Assembly: GCA_025345505.1 (NCBI GenBank)
Contig: JANVCC010000072.1
Coordinates: 832,840-896,839 of the forward strand
Source: Todiramphus chloris collaris
Lineage: Eukaryota > Chordata > Aves > Coraciiformes > Alcedinidae
Direction: 5' to 3'
DNA: 64,000 bases
Both the position numbers and the translations under genes were made by a program. Below the pieces are notes generated by a model. That model saw only the letters and a list, made by a program, of their open reading frames with translations. It did not search any database and had not been told where the DNA came from. How positions within the stretch are numbered: the first letter of the stretch is position 1; each line of letters opens with the position of its first letter. Shown in pieces: positions 12,171-23,946 of the stretch.

Positions 12171-15100
12171 TAAGTCAGAAACATGCACAGTTCTTTAACA
12201 GTATTTTGACAACAGACAACACACAAGGATAAGCATCTGAAATAACTTTTCTTCATTCAATAGCGTGATACCCGTCCCAAATCTCCACCACAGTAAAATC
12301 CATCCTTCCTATTCACGGCCTCTTGACTGTAGGAAGTGTTTCTCTTCAGACTAAAAATTACCTGAAAAGGCAGCTGGATAGAGCAAAAAAAGTTAACGCT
12401 GAACTACACCTTTTAATTTCCCTTTTTGCATCAGTGATAGAAGCCAAATGGGGAAGACAATGCTCTGTGGACTACATTTTTTCTGCTTTTGTCACAGCCA
12501 AAACATTTTATTCTGCCTCTCTGAGGAGTACATGAAAGCACTTCCCTCTTTGTCCTGCTCATGATGATTACTCATTAGAATTTGATAGTTTTCTCCACAT
12601 AAACACAACAGGTCATATTTGTTTTTTCCATTAAGCCATTTGGACAGAAACTCTTCCATGGAATATATGCTACGGGGTCTGCGGTTTTCCAAGCTGCCTA
12701 TCAAGATACACGGAGCCTCCTGTGTTACAGACATGAGTCTGACTTTCTTGTAACTCCACCAATCATTTCCATCTGGTATTGTACTTAACAGGTTGATTTT
12801 CTGAGATGCTTCACACCATGAAGTATGTTAAGGATTGTACCTTCAGTTCTATTTGATTCGCAATTTATTCAATGTTTCTCCCTGTGCAGTTCATTCTAGT
12901 TTGCACAGGCACTATCTATTCCAGAAAATACACAGTGGACTGCAGCCTGTCTTCTCTGGAAAAGTATTTCTTCAGAGATAATCCCATTAGTCACTTCACT
13001 CCATTTCTTTCTAATGTTGGGTAGGGAATATACACCGTATTATACCTGAACATTACACAAACGGCTGTGCCAAACCCCAAACTGCATTCAGATTTTTGTT
13101 CTGCTTTCCACATGTATAGAGGGCAACATCATTGTTAACTGCAGACAGTGTAAAATACCTCTAAAAGACAAGGATTCAAACTATCATAGTTATTATTCAT
13201 AATGCAATTCAGACAGTAGGACTGATCTGACCTCCAGAAGCCACTGGACTGAAACCAAAAGTGATTCTAAGAAGTCGGGAAAAGCCTACGCAGGCTTCTT
13301 AGACTTCCTAATCTGTTCAATCTGCATGGCATACAGAATAAAGACTTTTCCTAGACTTGCTCGAGGTGTGGCTTAGCTTTGCAATATGTTCAACAGCTAT
13401 ACTGGCTTCAAAGGCACTTGTTGGCCTGAGTTTTGCCACACACGTCAGTGCCTGCAGAGTGCCGTGCTGCTCTCCGTATTAGCTCAGCCTGTGCATGCGG
13501 CTGGATGACAAAGTAGACCAGGGAATTGATTCCACCCAGCACATCTTCTTCTCCAGCCTGGATCAAAATGGCACAGAAACAGCTCTGCCATCCCAGAGGA
13601 TGGTATAGTATACACTGTTACATGGGGACCAGAACAAGCAGAGAGAGGCAGGCAGTGCTAAAGGTCACTCTGTAATGTCAAACTACCCCTGGCTATCTGG
13701 TTGCAGGTGTATATATATATTATACAATGCCAACAGGAGCTGGAATTCAGTGGCACACTCCAATTGTTAAAACAGTCCGTGGCACAACTTGTGTCCGGAG
13801 TAGCCTTCTCCCAAGCAATTCCTACACGTGGCTCAAGAGTTAACATGGGCCTGGAGCAATTTTCAATAAGCAGTTTATAGCAGTCACTCTGTTTGAGGGA
13901 TAAAAGAATTTAACAGTATGGTCAGGGTCATTTGATGCCGGTTGGTCTCTGCGCCAGAAAGCAGTACCAGGCTTGTTTAACCTAACAGTGCAGACATGAA
14001 ATCATCAGCCCAAACTCAAGACTTTTCACCCATTAGACTAAAAGCCTACAGGGACAATTCTTACTCCCCCGTGATGATTCTTACATTTGCACTCAGTGAC
14101 TGCAAAAATCCTAGGAGGCCCCACTTGCATTCTGCTTTAATTTAAAACTTCTTCCAGCTCTTCACTGATAGTAACTGAAGGTCCCTCAGAGGCCAGGTCT
14201 ACACAAACAATTGCACACTCACTCTGCCCGTGATGTGAACTGGTTAGGTGCAGGCCAGCTTCGAACCAGGGTATTCATTGCCATAATACACAGCATCACG
14301 GCCAAGTTAATTAGCACTGCTGAGAGGCAGGTCAACGTTACCATTATGCTCAAGAGGTCCAGAGCTGAGGGATTTAACGCATCCTCTGAGTTCAGACTTA
14401 CTCAGAACAGCTTCAGCGAACCTGGGCTACGCTCTCGTCAGCGTGCTGCAACCTTGAGCTGAAGGGACCACATCTAATACTGAGACACTGTTTCACTCCA
14501 TATGCTAGTTCATTATCCAGCTCCTCTGTTTTGATTGCCAACAAATAATGATGTTTTTCAACACTTCTCCACTAGGAACTGAATGCACAAACATTGCATC
14601 ATAAATGCCACCAAACATCTGCCAGGCAGTTACCATCTTCCCATGACTATCACCTAGGCTGAACCTGAGCAAGTGATTTAGTGACGAGCTGTATCACATC
14701 CTCTTACCTATCACACCTTAGATCATCAAAATCCCAACTCTTATGAACAAGAAAGCCCACAGGTATTTGCTTAAAATACCACAGGAAAATTAATTCAAAC
14801 AAAAAAGCTCATGCATTCTAAAATTACTGTTGCTTTGTTAATGAAAAATCAAATATCACAATCGAGGATAGCAGTATTGCTACACATCTTACACTAAGCA
14901 CCAATGCAGATATGGTGATAATAATAAGATATGCACAAAAAATAAGCTAAGGAAAAGGCAGGTTTTTTCCTACCTTTCCTATTTAACAAGCAGTCAAAAC
15001 TCCTGCAAATCTTATTATTGAACAGATGAGTTATTTTAGAACAGTACTAATAGCTTAGCAGAGCAAAACTTACTCAGTTACTTCCATGGTAAATAGGGTA

Positions 15101-18100
15101 TCTCTGTAGCTGGGATGACGACAAGGGCCAGATTTCAAGTCAAGTATTTCAGAGATTAAACAACAGATTAGTGACTTGCCTTATATTATCTGTAAATTTA
15201 TTAACTGCAACCAGAGCACTCAATCGGGGCAGCATATTTGATTTCCAACATTCCACTTCTTATTATGGAGCTATTTGCTCACTTCATGGAGCTTTGCAGT
15301 ACTGATCCAACTGCTACACAAATGAAAAGTCTCAAAATAACTCTGAATGTGTGAATACTTTCAATACTGCTTATTTTCAATCTGCCTTTACCATCAAGTA
15401 AAAGCAAAAGCTGGTTGCATGATGTTTGTCATTTCTGTAACTGTAATTTGAATTAAGCAACGGCCTTTTTATATTTTCATTGCAGCAGTTTGAGCATACT
15501 AAGATCATTCTGCTGCTGCCCTGTCACTTCATTTCCCACCCGACACTTAAAGCCTGCAAGTAATATGCAGAGCCTAGCAGACAATCCCATAAATAGTTCA
15601 AGCCCTTGAAAACCACAGCGTAGCTAATTCCTAACTTTCTTCCAAAATAAGGCATAATAGAAGCAAAAGACTCCACTGAAAAAAATATTTTTAATACAAA
15701 CCAGTTACAGAAATCCCTGACAATGTGCAATTACTGGACCACATGACAGCTATCACCAGTGGGAACAAATTAATTTCAAAACCCAGAAGACTGTTCTATG
15801 ATGGTGCTTACCCTGAACGTGGATGTCTAACACTTTTTTTTAAGGCCATAAATAGGTGCAATACCTGCTGAACTACATCATGCAAAGAGTCATGTCCTGA
15901 AGCATGAAATCCAACAGTCCCTTCAGTTAAACCTCCTAAATCGAGACAAGGGGACTCTCTGTCTTTCTTCTTAAATTAATTCCCCCTGCAATGCTCGCCA
16001 GACTCCTTGCTGCCTTCATTTCTGTGAGTCCAGAAAGTGAAGAAGCAGCAGAGGTTTAACAGATTCCCAACCTCCACTGCAGGAGACTGGCTGGACAAAA
16101 CTTAACTGCACCAAGAAAAAATAGCACTACATCTCACAGCATTCTAACTGAAGAAATGCACTTAGAACTATGTGTTCTGTTCACTTTAAACATCTACCAA
16201 GCACGTCCTGATAGGCACATTTGCTCTGGGTACTTCATTCCTATCCCTCCTGCACTGCTGCCTGTGATGAAATAAGAGGAAATCAGATTTGTAGCTGACT
16301 GCCCAACTCTCCTTGTGCTTATATTGACATAATATTATCTATGAATATAAGCACATGCTCCACAGGCAGAGCATGCATATATATGAATACTGTGTATATA
16401 GGAAAATTATATCCCAGGTTTTCTAGAAATGGGTGTCTAAAGTTAGAGTTACAGATTCACATTGAGATATGAGTACTTTGAAGTCCACCCTTCACACATA
16501 CGAGCTAAGATTTTTCAAAGCCTGGTGAAAGAATTTCTAAAAATGTTAAACAGATCTGCCTCTGAATGTAATCTATACATGCTTATGTGTCCTTAGTGAA
16601 ATCTTTACATCATTTGGAGAGGATGCAAAGAGGTTGGTTTAGGCTGATTTTTTTGACTGCAGAAACGAATCCGTTGAAGAATGGATCAGAAGCTGAGAGG
16701 ATTTACAAGCACAAATACGTATCATTGCAAGAGTCCTGCAGACACCAGATACCTTACAGGAATTGCAAAGGCTTGAAATAACACCATGATGAAATGCAGC
16801 TCAGCGATTGGAAACAGCACGTCAAATTTCACTTTCATTTACACCTATAAAAAAAATTTGTAGCAACTCCACTGAGTGAAATGGTGATATTGTTGATAAG
16901 ATTAAAATAAGAGCAGACTATGAGTCTCCATCTGTATAAAAGCACTAAACAAGCATAGTATAAACGTAGAGTAACAGTAGTATAATCAAACAAGTTCAAA
17001 GGAACTCTTTTGCTGTGGAGAGGGGATGGAAGCCAAGGGTTAGATACACCCCCTTCCTCCTTAGCATGTCTGCACGGTGTGTGTACACACTCCTGCAGCC
17101 CTTTGGCTCTGCAGCCTCCCCTCCTGTCCTTGCTCAGGCTGGGGGCACATCTGCCTGGCAAATAAAAATCAAATAATATCTATGCAAACACAAACACATA
17201 TTCAGATCTATCATACGTTTTATGCTCTAAGCCAAGGCAATAAAACATGGCTTTACTGCTTTGGACTTTAAAAAAGAAGTGATCACATACTGTACGTGCT
17301 TAAAATCCATCATCAGCCTTCGCAGAACTTCTTTAAAAACACCCCAATCATCACCAAATGTGGATTAAGTTAGTACAGCCAGACTAGGTTTCACTTCACA
17401 GCAGTGTTTTCCTCAGCTGCTCCTGCTTTAGTTTCCAAGAAGTGATGCTGCTGGCACAAAACTGAAATCAAAACAGCAATCACTGACCAAAATATTCAGT
17501 TCAGTTTTTTTGTGACAAGGACATTCTGCACAAAAGCTCCTCCCAAACAAAAGTAAAGGGACTACACATGGTATCCATGACCTATCACTGTGAAGTATGA
17601 AACTCAGTGTAGGAAAAGATTCCAAAACTTGCCAACAGTCACACATAAGCCCTGCACAAAAGGTTGTTTTTTCTGTTGTTGTTCGCCCCCCCCTCCCACC
17701 CAGTTCTCTTTATTACATGCTTAATAGTTAATTTTTATTAGAAAAATTCAAAAGAGTAAATGTAATGTTCCATATGCAAATAAAAAACGGCACAGCCTAT
17801 TTCTTGAGTTGTTTTTACACTTCAAATAAATAGAAGGAGAGGTCTTTCCCTTTTTGTCTCAACTTGGAATAGCAAGTATTTGTTTCTGGACTTTTCCCCT
17901 CACTCCCTTTTCCCCAGTAAACAGATGACTGACATCAAATATGACTAATTATAATAATAGGCTGGAGAATTTTCATTCCATTGACGTTGGTCCCGAGACA
18001 ACTTTGCTTGTGACACCAGAGAACAATCTCCACGATGCAAATGCTGCCTTCTGGTCCTGTGCCTTTTCTTGCCAGACAAAAGATACAGGAACTCCTGTTT

Positions 18101-21008
18101 TGTGACAAACGGTGTGATTTTGAAATTTTCAGCAGAAATTCAGTCCAAACATTTTTGCTGCTGTTGCTGTTGTTTCAGAAATGAAATCTAAAATTTTCAT
18201 GCCGATAACAAACATTTCCTGATCCAAAATAAAACCAAACAATCACATTTCACTTCAAAGTATGCAATATATTTTAGAAAAAAAAAAACCCCAAAATATA
18301 AGACTTTTCCTTCTTTTGAGCTGAAAAGGAAGACTGTTAGCAGACACTTTAAGTATGTAATGGCACTACTCAGGGTAAGGAAGGTGGAGGGACATTGACT
18401 CTCTAATAAAATCTAGAGAAAATGCACAATACTGGAAAACAGAGATAAAGCTGAGGTGGTAAAGACACTTGTTTTAGCAGTAGGGAAAGTGGAGATGGCC
18501 ATCTGCCACAAGGGCTTCCTTCTGGAGACAGGGAGGCCATAGGTTCATGCACAGCACTGAGCTGGAGGTAGGAACCCCAGAGACATTCTTGCTGCCAGTA
18601 GCCCCCCTCCCTCCCTCCCTCCCTCCCTAGTCTATTCCTTCATATTGGCAGTGCAACTGTATTATTGCAGACGGCTCCTGGTTTGGGAGACTGGGACTGT
18701 TGTCCTTCACAATCACCCCGAGGACAGTTAAGCTACTCTGTGCAGGAGGCTGGGAGGCAACAGAGCCCAGCTCTGACCACAACACTCACGCTGAGAGCCA
18801 AGTGCTTCTCCCATTTCATCAGGGCTACAGTGGCACTGGGGTGAGATGCCTTTCTTCTGGACAAGTCACCGGTTCTCCACACCAAGGATTTTTAAAAAAG
18901 GAGTGACTTTACCCACAGAATTTCACTTGTTAGTTCAAAAGAGCAGTTCTCTCTCCTCGCCTTTGCTGCTACAGCTGGGGTCACAGGACTCCCACCCACT
19001 CCACCGCCCCATCATTCTGTGCACTATGCCAACGAGTTCCACCTCCACCACCAAGCCATCGTGCTCAGCCTAGCACCTTCTGCTTCCCAAAACAAAAAGA
19101 GAAATTCTTTTCATTCATAACTTCTACTCCTTCCCAGGGGTTGTGAGAAGCCTTGTTTACTCCAGAGAGCCCCTGGGCTATGCCTATATAAGCTCCAGTC
19201 CCTAAAGGATCAAGTTGGCAAGTCAGAAGATACAGAGAATACAATAAGCAGACCTTTGAGTCTACAAATTGGTGGTTGAACAATTGGCAAACAACCTCTC
19301 CTCATGAAAAATTATGCTACAGCAACACAACAGTAATGGGAGCCAAAAGTATGTCTATTCCTGATTTGTAGACCAGGTTTTAGTTATGCTATAATCCTCT
19401 CAGTATGCCTGCTTAGGATCCCACAATCACACGAGTCATGAACACTACCCACAAATCCTGCAGCTTCTATGCCGAGCAAGCGACACACCAGATGAAGAAG
19501 GATGCAAAATATACATGTGGAATTGTTCTGGGAACTTAAAGCACACATAACAGTAAACAAAGCAAATATGGTGCAAAACCTGTTGCTATTTTCACAGCAT
19601 TGGCGGAGCAAAGCTGCATAAATGCAGAGAGTTGTGTAACGCCTCACACCTTTCTTTCCTCCCATCCCAGCAAATACAGCACAGCAGCACACTGAGCAGC
19701 AGTGAGAAGGAAACACTGTGCAGAACAGCTGCCCTGTTTGCTGCTGCATTACAGGTGTACGTCTGGGTATGTGAGAGAGATGAGGAAAGAGGGTTAAAAT
19801 TACTTTTCCTCATGCCTCCCTCAGAGCCTTGGCTGCTCACGGGGAACTGAACAGGGAGAGATTTCCTTGGCACCATCCTCCCTCCTCCAGGCACAGCCTA
19901 AGCTAGTCTGAAAAGGTTGCTGCTGTTGTTCCCCGTCCCACTTGGGGACAGTCTTCATGAAGTCAGTGCCAGTTTGCTCTGATAACTAAAAGGCTGCCTG
20001 TGCTCCCTGTGGAACAGGCAGCGCTGCTGTCAGATACCAGAGCACTTGCTGAACGAGAGGCACTACAGACAAATTTTGGCTGGTGGAAGAGAGATGGCTG
20101 AAAGCCAGCTGACGGAGAAGAGCAATATCAATCTCTGTGCTGGGGGAATCCTCTGAAAATGCTACAGAAGCAAACAGTAACCGCTAGCGGCACAGTGGCA
20201 AACAAGACACGAGAGGTCCTGTGTTCACGGAGGAAAGAAAAAGGCAAACGGCTGAGCTGAAGTGATCAACGTGAGCTTGAACCGTGGCACAGGGCAAACA
20301 TGTGGCATACCGTATGGCAACTCCGAACAAAACAGAAAGCTTGGAACAAAATGAAATTAAAAATCTGCTTTTATTTCAAATTACTCCACTAAACATCTAA
20401 CTGAAAACTGTGTCGAAGTTGACATGACTTTGTGACATGTTGTTCCTTGAAGACTGCCATTTTCCATTAAAAAAAAAGGGCATTACAACTGTTTCAATCT
20501 GGTTACCTTCTACCCAGCAAGGCTGGAAAACTAAATCATGAGCTTAGAAAAAACACCAAACCATCACGCAGCAAGAGCTAAGTGCTCAGCCAGCATCCAT
20601 CATATTTTCAGGAATCCATAGATAGTGAACACCTGGATAGGAAGGACGGCAATCAATCCAAGTATGGATTTAGAACTTTAAATATGTTTGATAAATTCAT
20701 TTTTTTAAAGACAAGATCCATGCAGCCTCTGTCTACTTTGAGATATAAGCAAGCTGGGAAAGGGTGATCAAACATCCATCTCCCAGACACATGAGCTGGG
20801 AGCATAACAGTGTTCTGCATTCTAGGGGATCCTCTGCTGAATGGCCACATATTAAAGCATCCCTGAAAAAGTACCTGAACTGCCAAATTTAGGGCTTATT
20901 TGATGAATGGATTTTAAGAAAAAAAAATTTGAAATTATTTATGATTTCTAGTAAGTGTCTGAATTAAATCAGATCATAAAGAATTAGATGAAAAGGAGTT
21001 AAAACTAA
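12171..21008. other. Intronic stretch, simple repeats only
   Basis: About 8.8 kb with one CCCT repeat (18602-18628) and short TA-rich runs near 13.71 and 16.38 kb. A minus-strand CAG|GTAATT junction preceded by CTGCCTTTT lies at 12358-12372. The longest frame, 121 codons on the minus strand at 19384-19749, has no recognised family. Confidence 0.45.
18602..18628. repeat. (CCCT)n simple repeat
   Basis: A pyrimidine-only run of CCCT units on the plus strand, 27 bp, in otherwise unremarkable intronic DNA. Confidence 0.95.
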
Positions 21009-21391
21009 GGATCTGTAGCATCTCTCCTATGAGGAAAGGCTGAAAGACCAGGGACCGTTTACCCAGGAGAAGACAAGGCTCAGGAGGACCTCATCAATGT
21101 GTACAAATACCTGAAGGAAGGGTACAAAGAGTACAGAGCCAGGCTCTTCTCAGTGGTGCCCACTGACAGGATCAGAGGCACATAAGAAAAAATTTTTTTA
21201 CTTTGAGGGTGATGAAACACCGGAACAGGTTTTCCCAGAGAGCTCGTGAAGTTTCCATCCGTGGAGATATTCAAAAGCCATATGGACACTGTCTTGGGCA
21301 ACTGGCTCTAGCTGACCCTGCTTATGAAGGTGAGTTGGACCAAATGGCTTCCAGAGGTCCCTGCTAACCATAAGCATCCTAGGATTCTGTG
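21009..21391 (+). mobile_element. CR1 LINE 3' fragment, plus strand
   Basis: The copy starts in the last part of the ORF (CATCTCTCCTATGAGGAAAGGCTGAA), passes through CAGGCTCTTCTCAGTGGTGCCCA and the untranslated tail, and ends with AGGATTCTGTG at 21381-21391, a single copy of the terminal octamer. It is about 380 bp long, truncated at the 5' end and full of small changes. It lies antisense to TRIQK, about 2.5 kb downstream of the coding exon in its intron. Confidence 0.88.
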
Positions 21392-23865
21392 ACATACAGA
21401 TGAATTCTCATCACTTATGCAAAATCATATAAGAAGAAAAAAAATCAAAAAGTAACAGCAAAAAAATTGGAAAGATATATTCATTATGGCAAGAAAAGTT
21501 CTTTATTGGACAGTATTTGTTGATAATACATCTATTTGTCCTATAATACACCTAAAAGCGTAACGAGACCAGAGGGTTTGCTCCATCAAGCTCAGTTACC
21601 AGGGCTAAAGCTATCCCTAAACGCTTACACATAAAACCTAAACACGCCTGCAACATTAAAGTATAAAACTGTATGCATAACTTTTCAATCCCCTCCTCTC
21701 ACTTTCATTAAATTCAGAGGACTAATTTCCATTGGCAAACGCTATGGCTGCATCAGCAAAGAACCAGAGCGGGAGCTGAAACAGCCATCGTCAAAGCAAA
21801 ATGCAGTGAATAGTCTACTTTAGCTCTTGCTTTCTGCCCTCTGAGGAATACTACAATCACAGAAACACCTCCTAGGTTTATTTGCCTTCCAATGTGAGAT
21901 TCTTCCCTACGCTAATTTTTAACACTTGCTTCTGCCAAGTTGAAAGCAAGTGCGTCACATCTAAGGAAACTGAGCTCAGTATGAGCCCCCTCAGACACTG
22001 ATTTTGTAGTACCCAGTGGATCACGGTGCTGCATCGTGTAACAGGGAAGGTGCCAAATTGTTCAGACAACACACCAGCCTGAAAGCAGAGAGTCAGCAAT
22101 GTAACAGGATCCCTCTCAGTGCTGGGCCCCAATATAAACAGTCTTGCCCCCCCTGTTACAGCACAGTGTCCTCTCCTCCGCTCAAGGCACAGCTGCTTAG
22201 TCCTGGCATCCTACAGGTGAGAGATATGCAGCTGTGTGGCAGTAATGTGCAAGAAATGGCCCAAGCTGTGGAAGAGTAGGAGGTAATTTTGTGAGTCTCA
22301 TACTTAGATGCAGCTTTACGTGCCCCTGGTCCTCCAGCCGCCCAGCTTGTTCTCCAGGGATCCCGCTGGAGATCACCAGACTCTTTCACCCTGCGGAGGA
22401 CTTTAAAAAAACAACTCCAACTGTGGTCAACTGAATGTGTTCACAAAAGGAAGAATGGCAACCCTAGGAGAGGTGGATGAAAAAGAAGTGACCTCGATGA
22501 AAAACATGTGGAGAAAATGACAGAAAGCTGATGAAATCATCCTCTCTCCAGACACCCATTAACACAGGACAAGTTGTCCCAAAGACAAGCTGTCCTGAAG
22601 ATGAGCTGTTGAGCTCCCACTTCTCACCAAACACATTTGGGTGAAATATTTGTGGTGTCACCTTCTGCTGGGTAATAATTTCCTTATAGAGTTTTCTACA
22701 TGAAACCTAAATCATGCAAAAACAGAGAGCCCATCTATGTAAACATCTTTCCAGTGTATCTGCTTCCCATTCATAAAAGTACTTGGAAGCTTTCGGCCAC
22801 TTTTCCAACTATCTCAGAGAATGAACAGAGGAAGCTAGCCACACAAACTGCCCAAGGTTAGTAAATATAGAGCATTATACAGCTATCTAAAACAAACACA
22901 ACACAAAACAGTCCCCTATTTTCAACTTCAAATGCAGAAAAGACCGTTAAACCAGCTATATTAAAAAAATAAGGCAGCACTAAAAATTTAAGACATGATA
23001 GAAATAAGAGTGTTCACATACCCCTAGCTCTTACACCATGAGAATGTACATTATTAACAGCCTTTTTTTTTTCCCAGACACTTGCTATTTTTTCTGCATA
23101 TTTAAACACAGATGTGGGTGCTTAGCAACTGTGAAACAAAGTCATTTACTTAAATAATTAAGGGCAGATTCAGGTCCTTTAAAATATTGTATCTGTTTTA
23201 TAATATTATTTAACACCTAGAGAGGCAGAAGCCTCATATGTGGATTCCAAAAATAAGTGACTTTCCTTTGCTTTTAGGCAAAACAATAGGGATTTGAGTC
23301 TGCTATGTAGGTGTATGTGTAAGTATAGATGTGTGCATACATGTGGGTACTTTGTTACCTACATACATAACTGGTAAGAACAGAAAAGGACCTAGGAAAA
23401 GAAATGATTAACATGTTAACAGTACTGCATTTGTGTGAGAATAAATGCAGTTATACAATATAAAGGTCTGTATTATTCAGTATATCAAAAATTCAGTGTT
23501 ACAAAGCAGGAAGAGTATTTTGTTGATATGCCCATATTTTAAACTGCAGACAAACAGGGAAATCAGGAAAGTTCCAACAGTTCACAAACACTGTGGAGCT
23601 GCTGCACTGCAGTATTTCACTAATATTTTTAAGCACAGAATATGGACTTAAGTTACTTCAAACAGTCTTCATAAAAGGTTTTGACAAATGAATTAGTCAA
23701 CGGTGTATAGAAAAAATGTTTCCCTGGAATGTGCATGATTTTGCACCACTCCCAAGAAAAACAAAGTTTTCAAAGAGGAATAATACATTTTGTTACACTA
23801 ACCGGTCTTGAAAAAAAAAAAAATAATTTTTTTTTAAAGCACAAACTTTTCTTCAGATCTCTTAC
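21392..23865. other. TRIQK intron just downstream of the coding exon
   Basis: It begins on the minus strand with the donor GTAAGAG at 23865. No further exon, repeat or long frame was recognised in the remaining 2.4 kb. Confidence 0.55.
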
Positions 23866-23946
23866 CTATTTGTTTCCTGTACTGGTCAACAGGAGTCCTT
23901 GACGTAGAGGCATCTTTTCTACCCATCGTTTTCAATCCAAAAATCA
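23866..23946 (-). CDS. TRIQK: TRIQK first coding exon (N-terminal 20 codons plus short 5' UTR)
   Basis: TRIQK is a small (about 86 residues) vertebrate protein of the ER membrane, named for three QxxK/R motifs; its biochemical role is poorly known. Read on the minus strand, a T-rich tract ending in CTGACAG forms the acceptor, with the exon starting at 23946. About 20 nt of 5' UTR precede the ATG at 23926-23924 in the context GAAAACGATGG. Twenty codons follow: MGRKDASTSRTPVDQYRKQI. The exon ends at 23866 with the first base of a glycine codon, then the donor GTAAGAG. The first motif is QYRK (residues 15-18). A second, beginning at Gln19, would be completed across the splice junction. From memory of the family, the opening MGRKDA and the PVDQYRKQIG stretch match, and only the middle residues differ. 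The exon is too short to appear as a long ORF. No other exon of this gene was found here. The 5' exon boundary is predicted from the acceptor only. Confidence 0.88.

Noticed and set aside
19384-19894. Minus-strand frames of 121 and 100 codons
   Set aside because: They overlap each other in different frames, have no recognised domain and no splice or promoter context.
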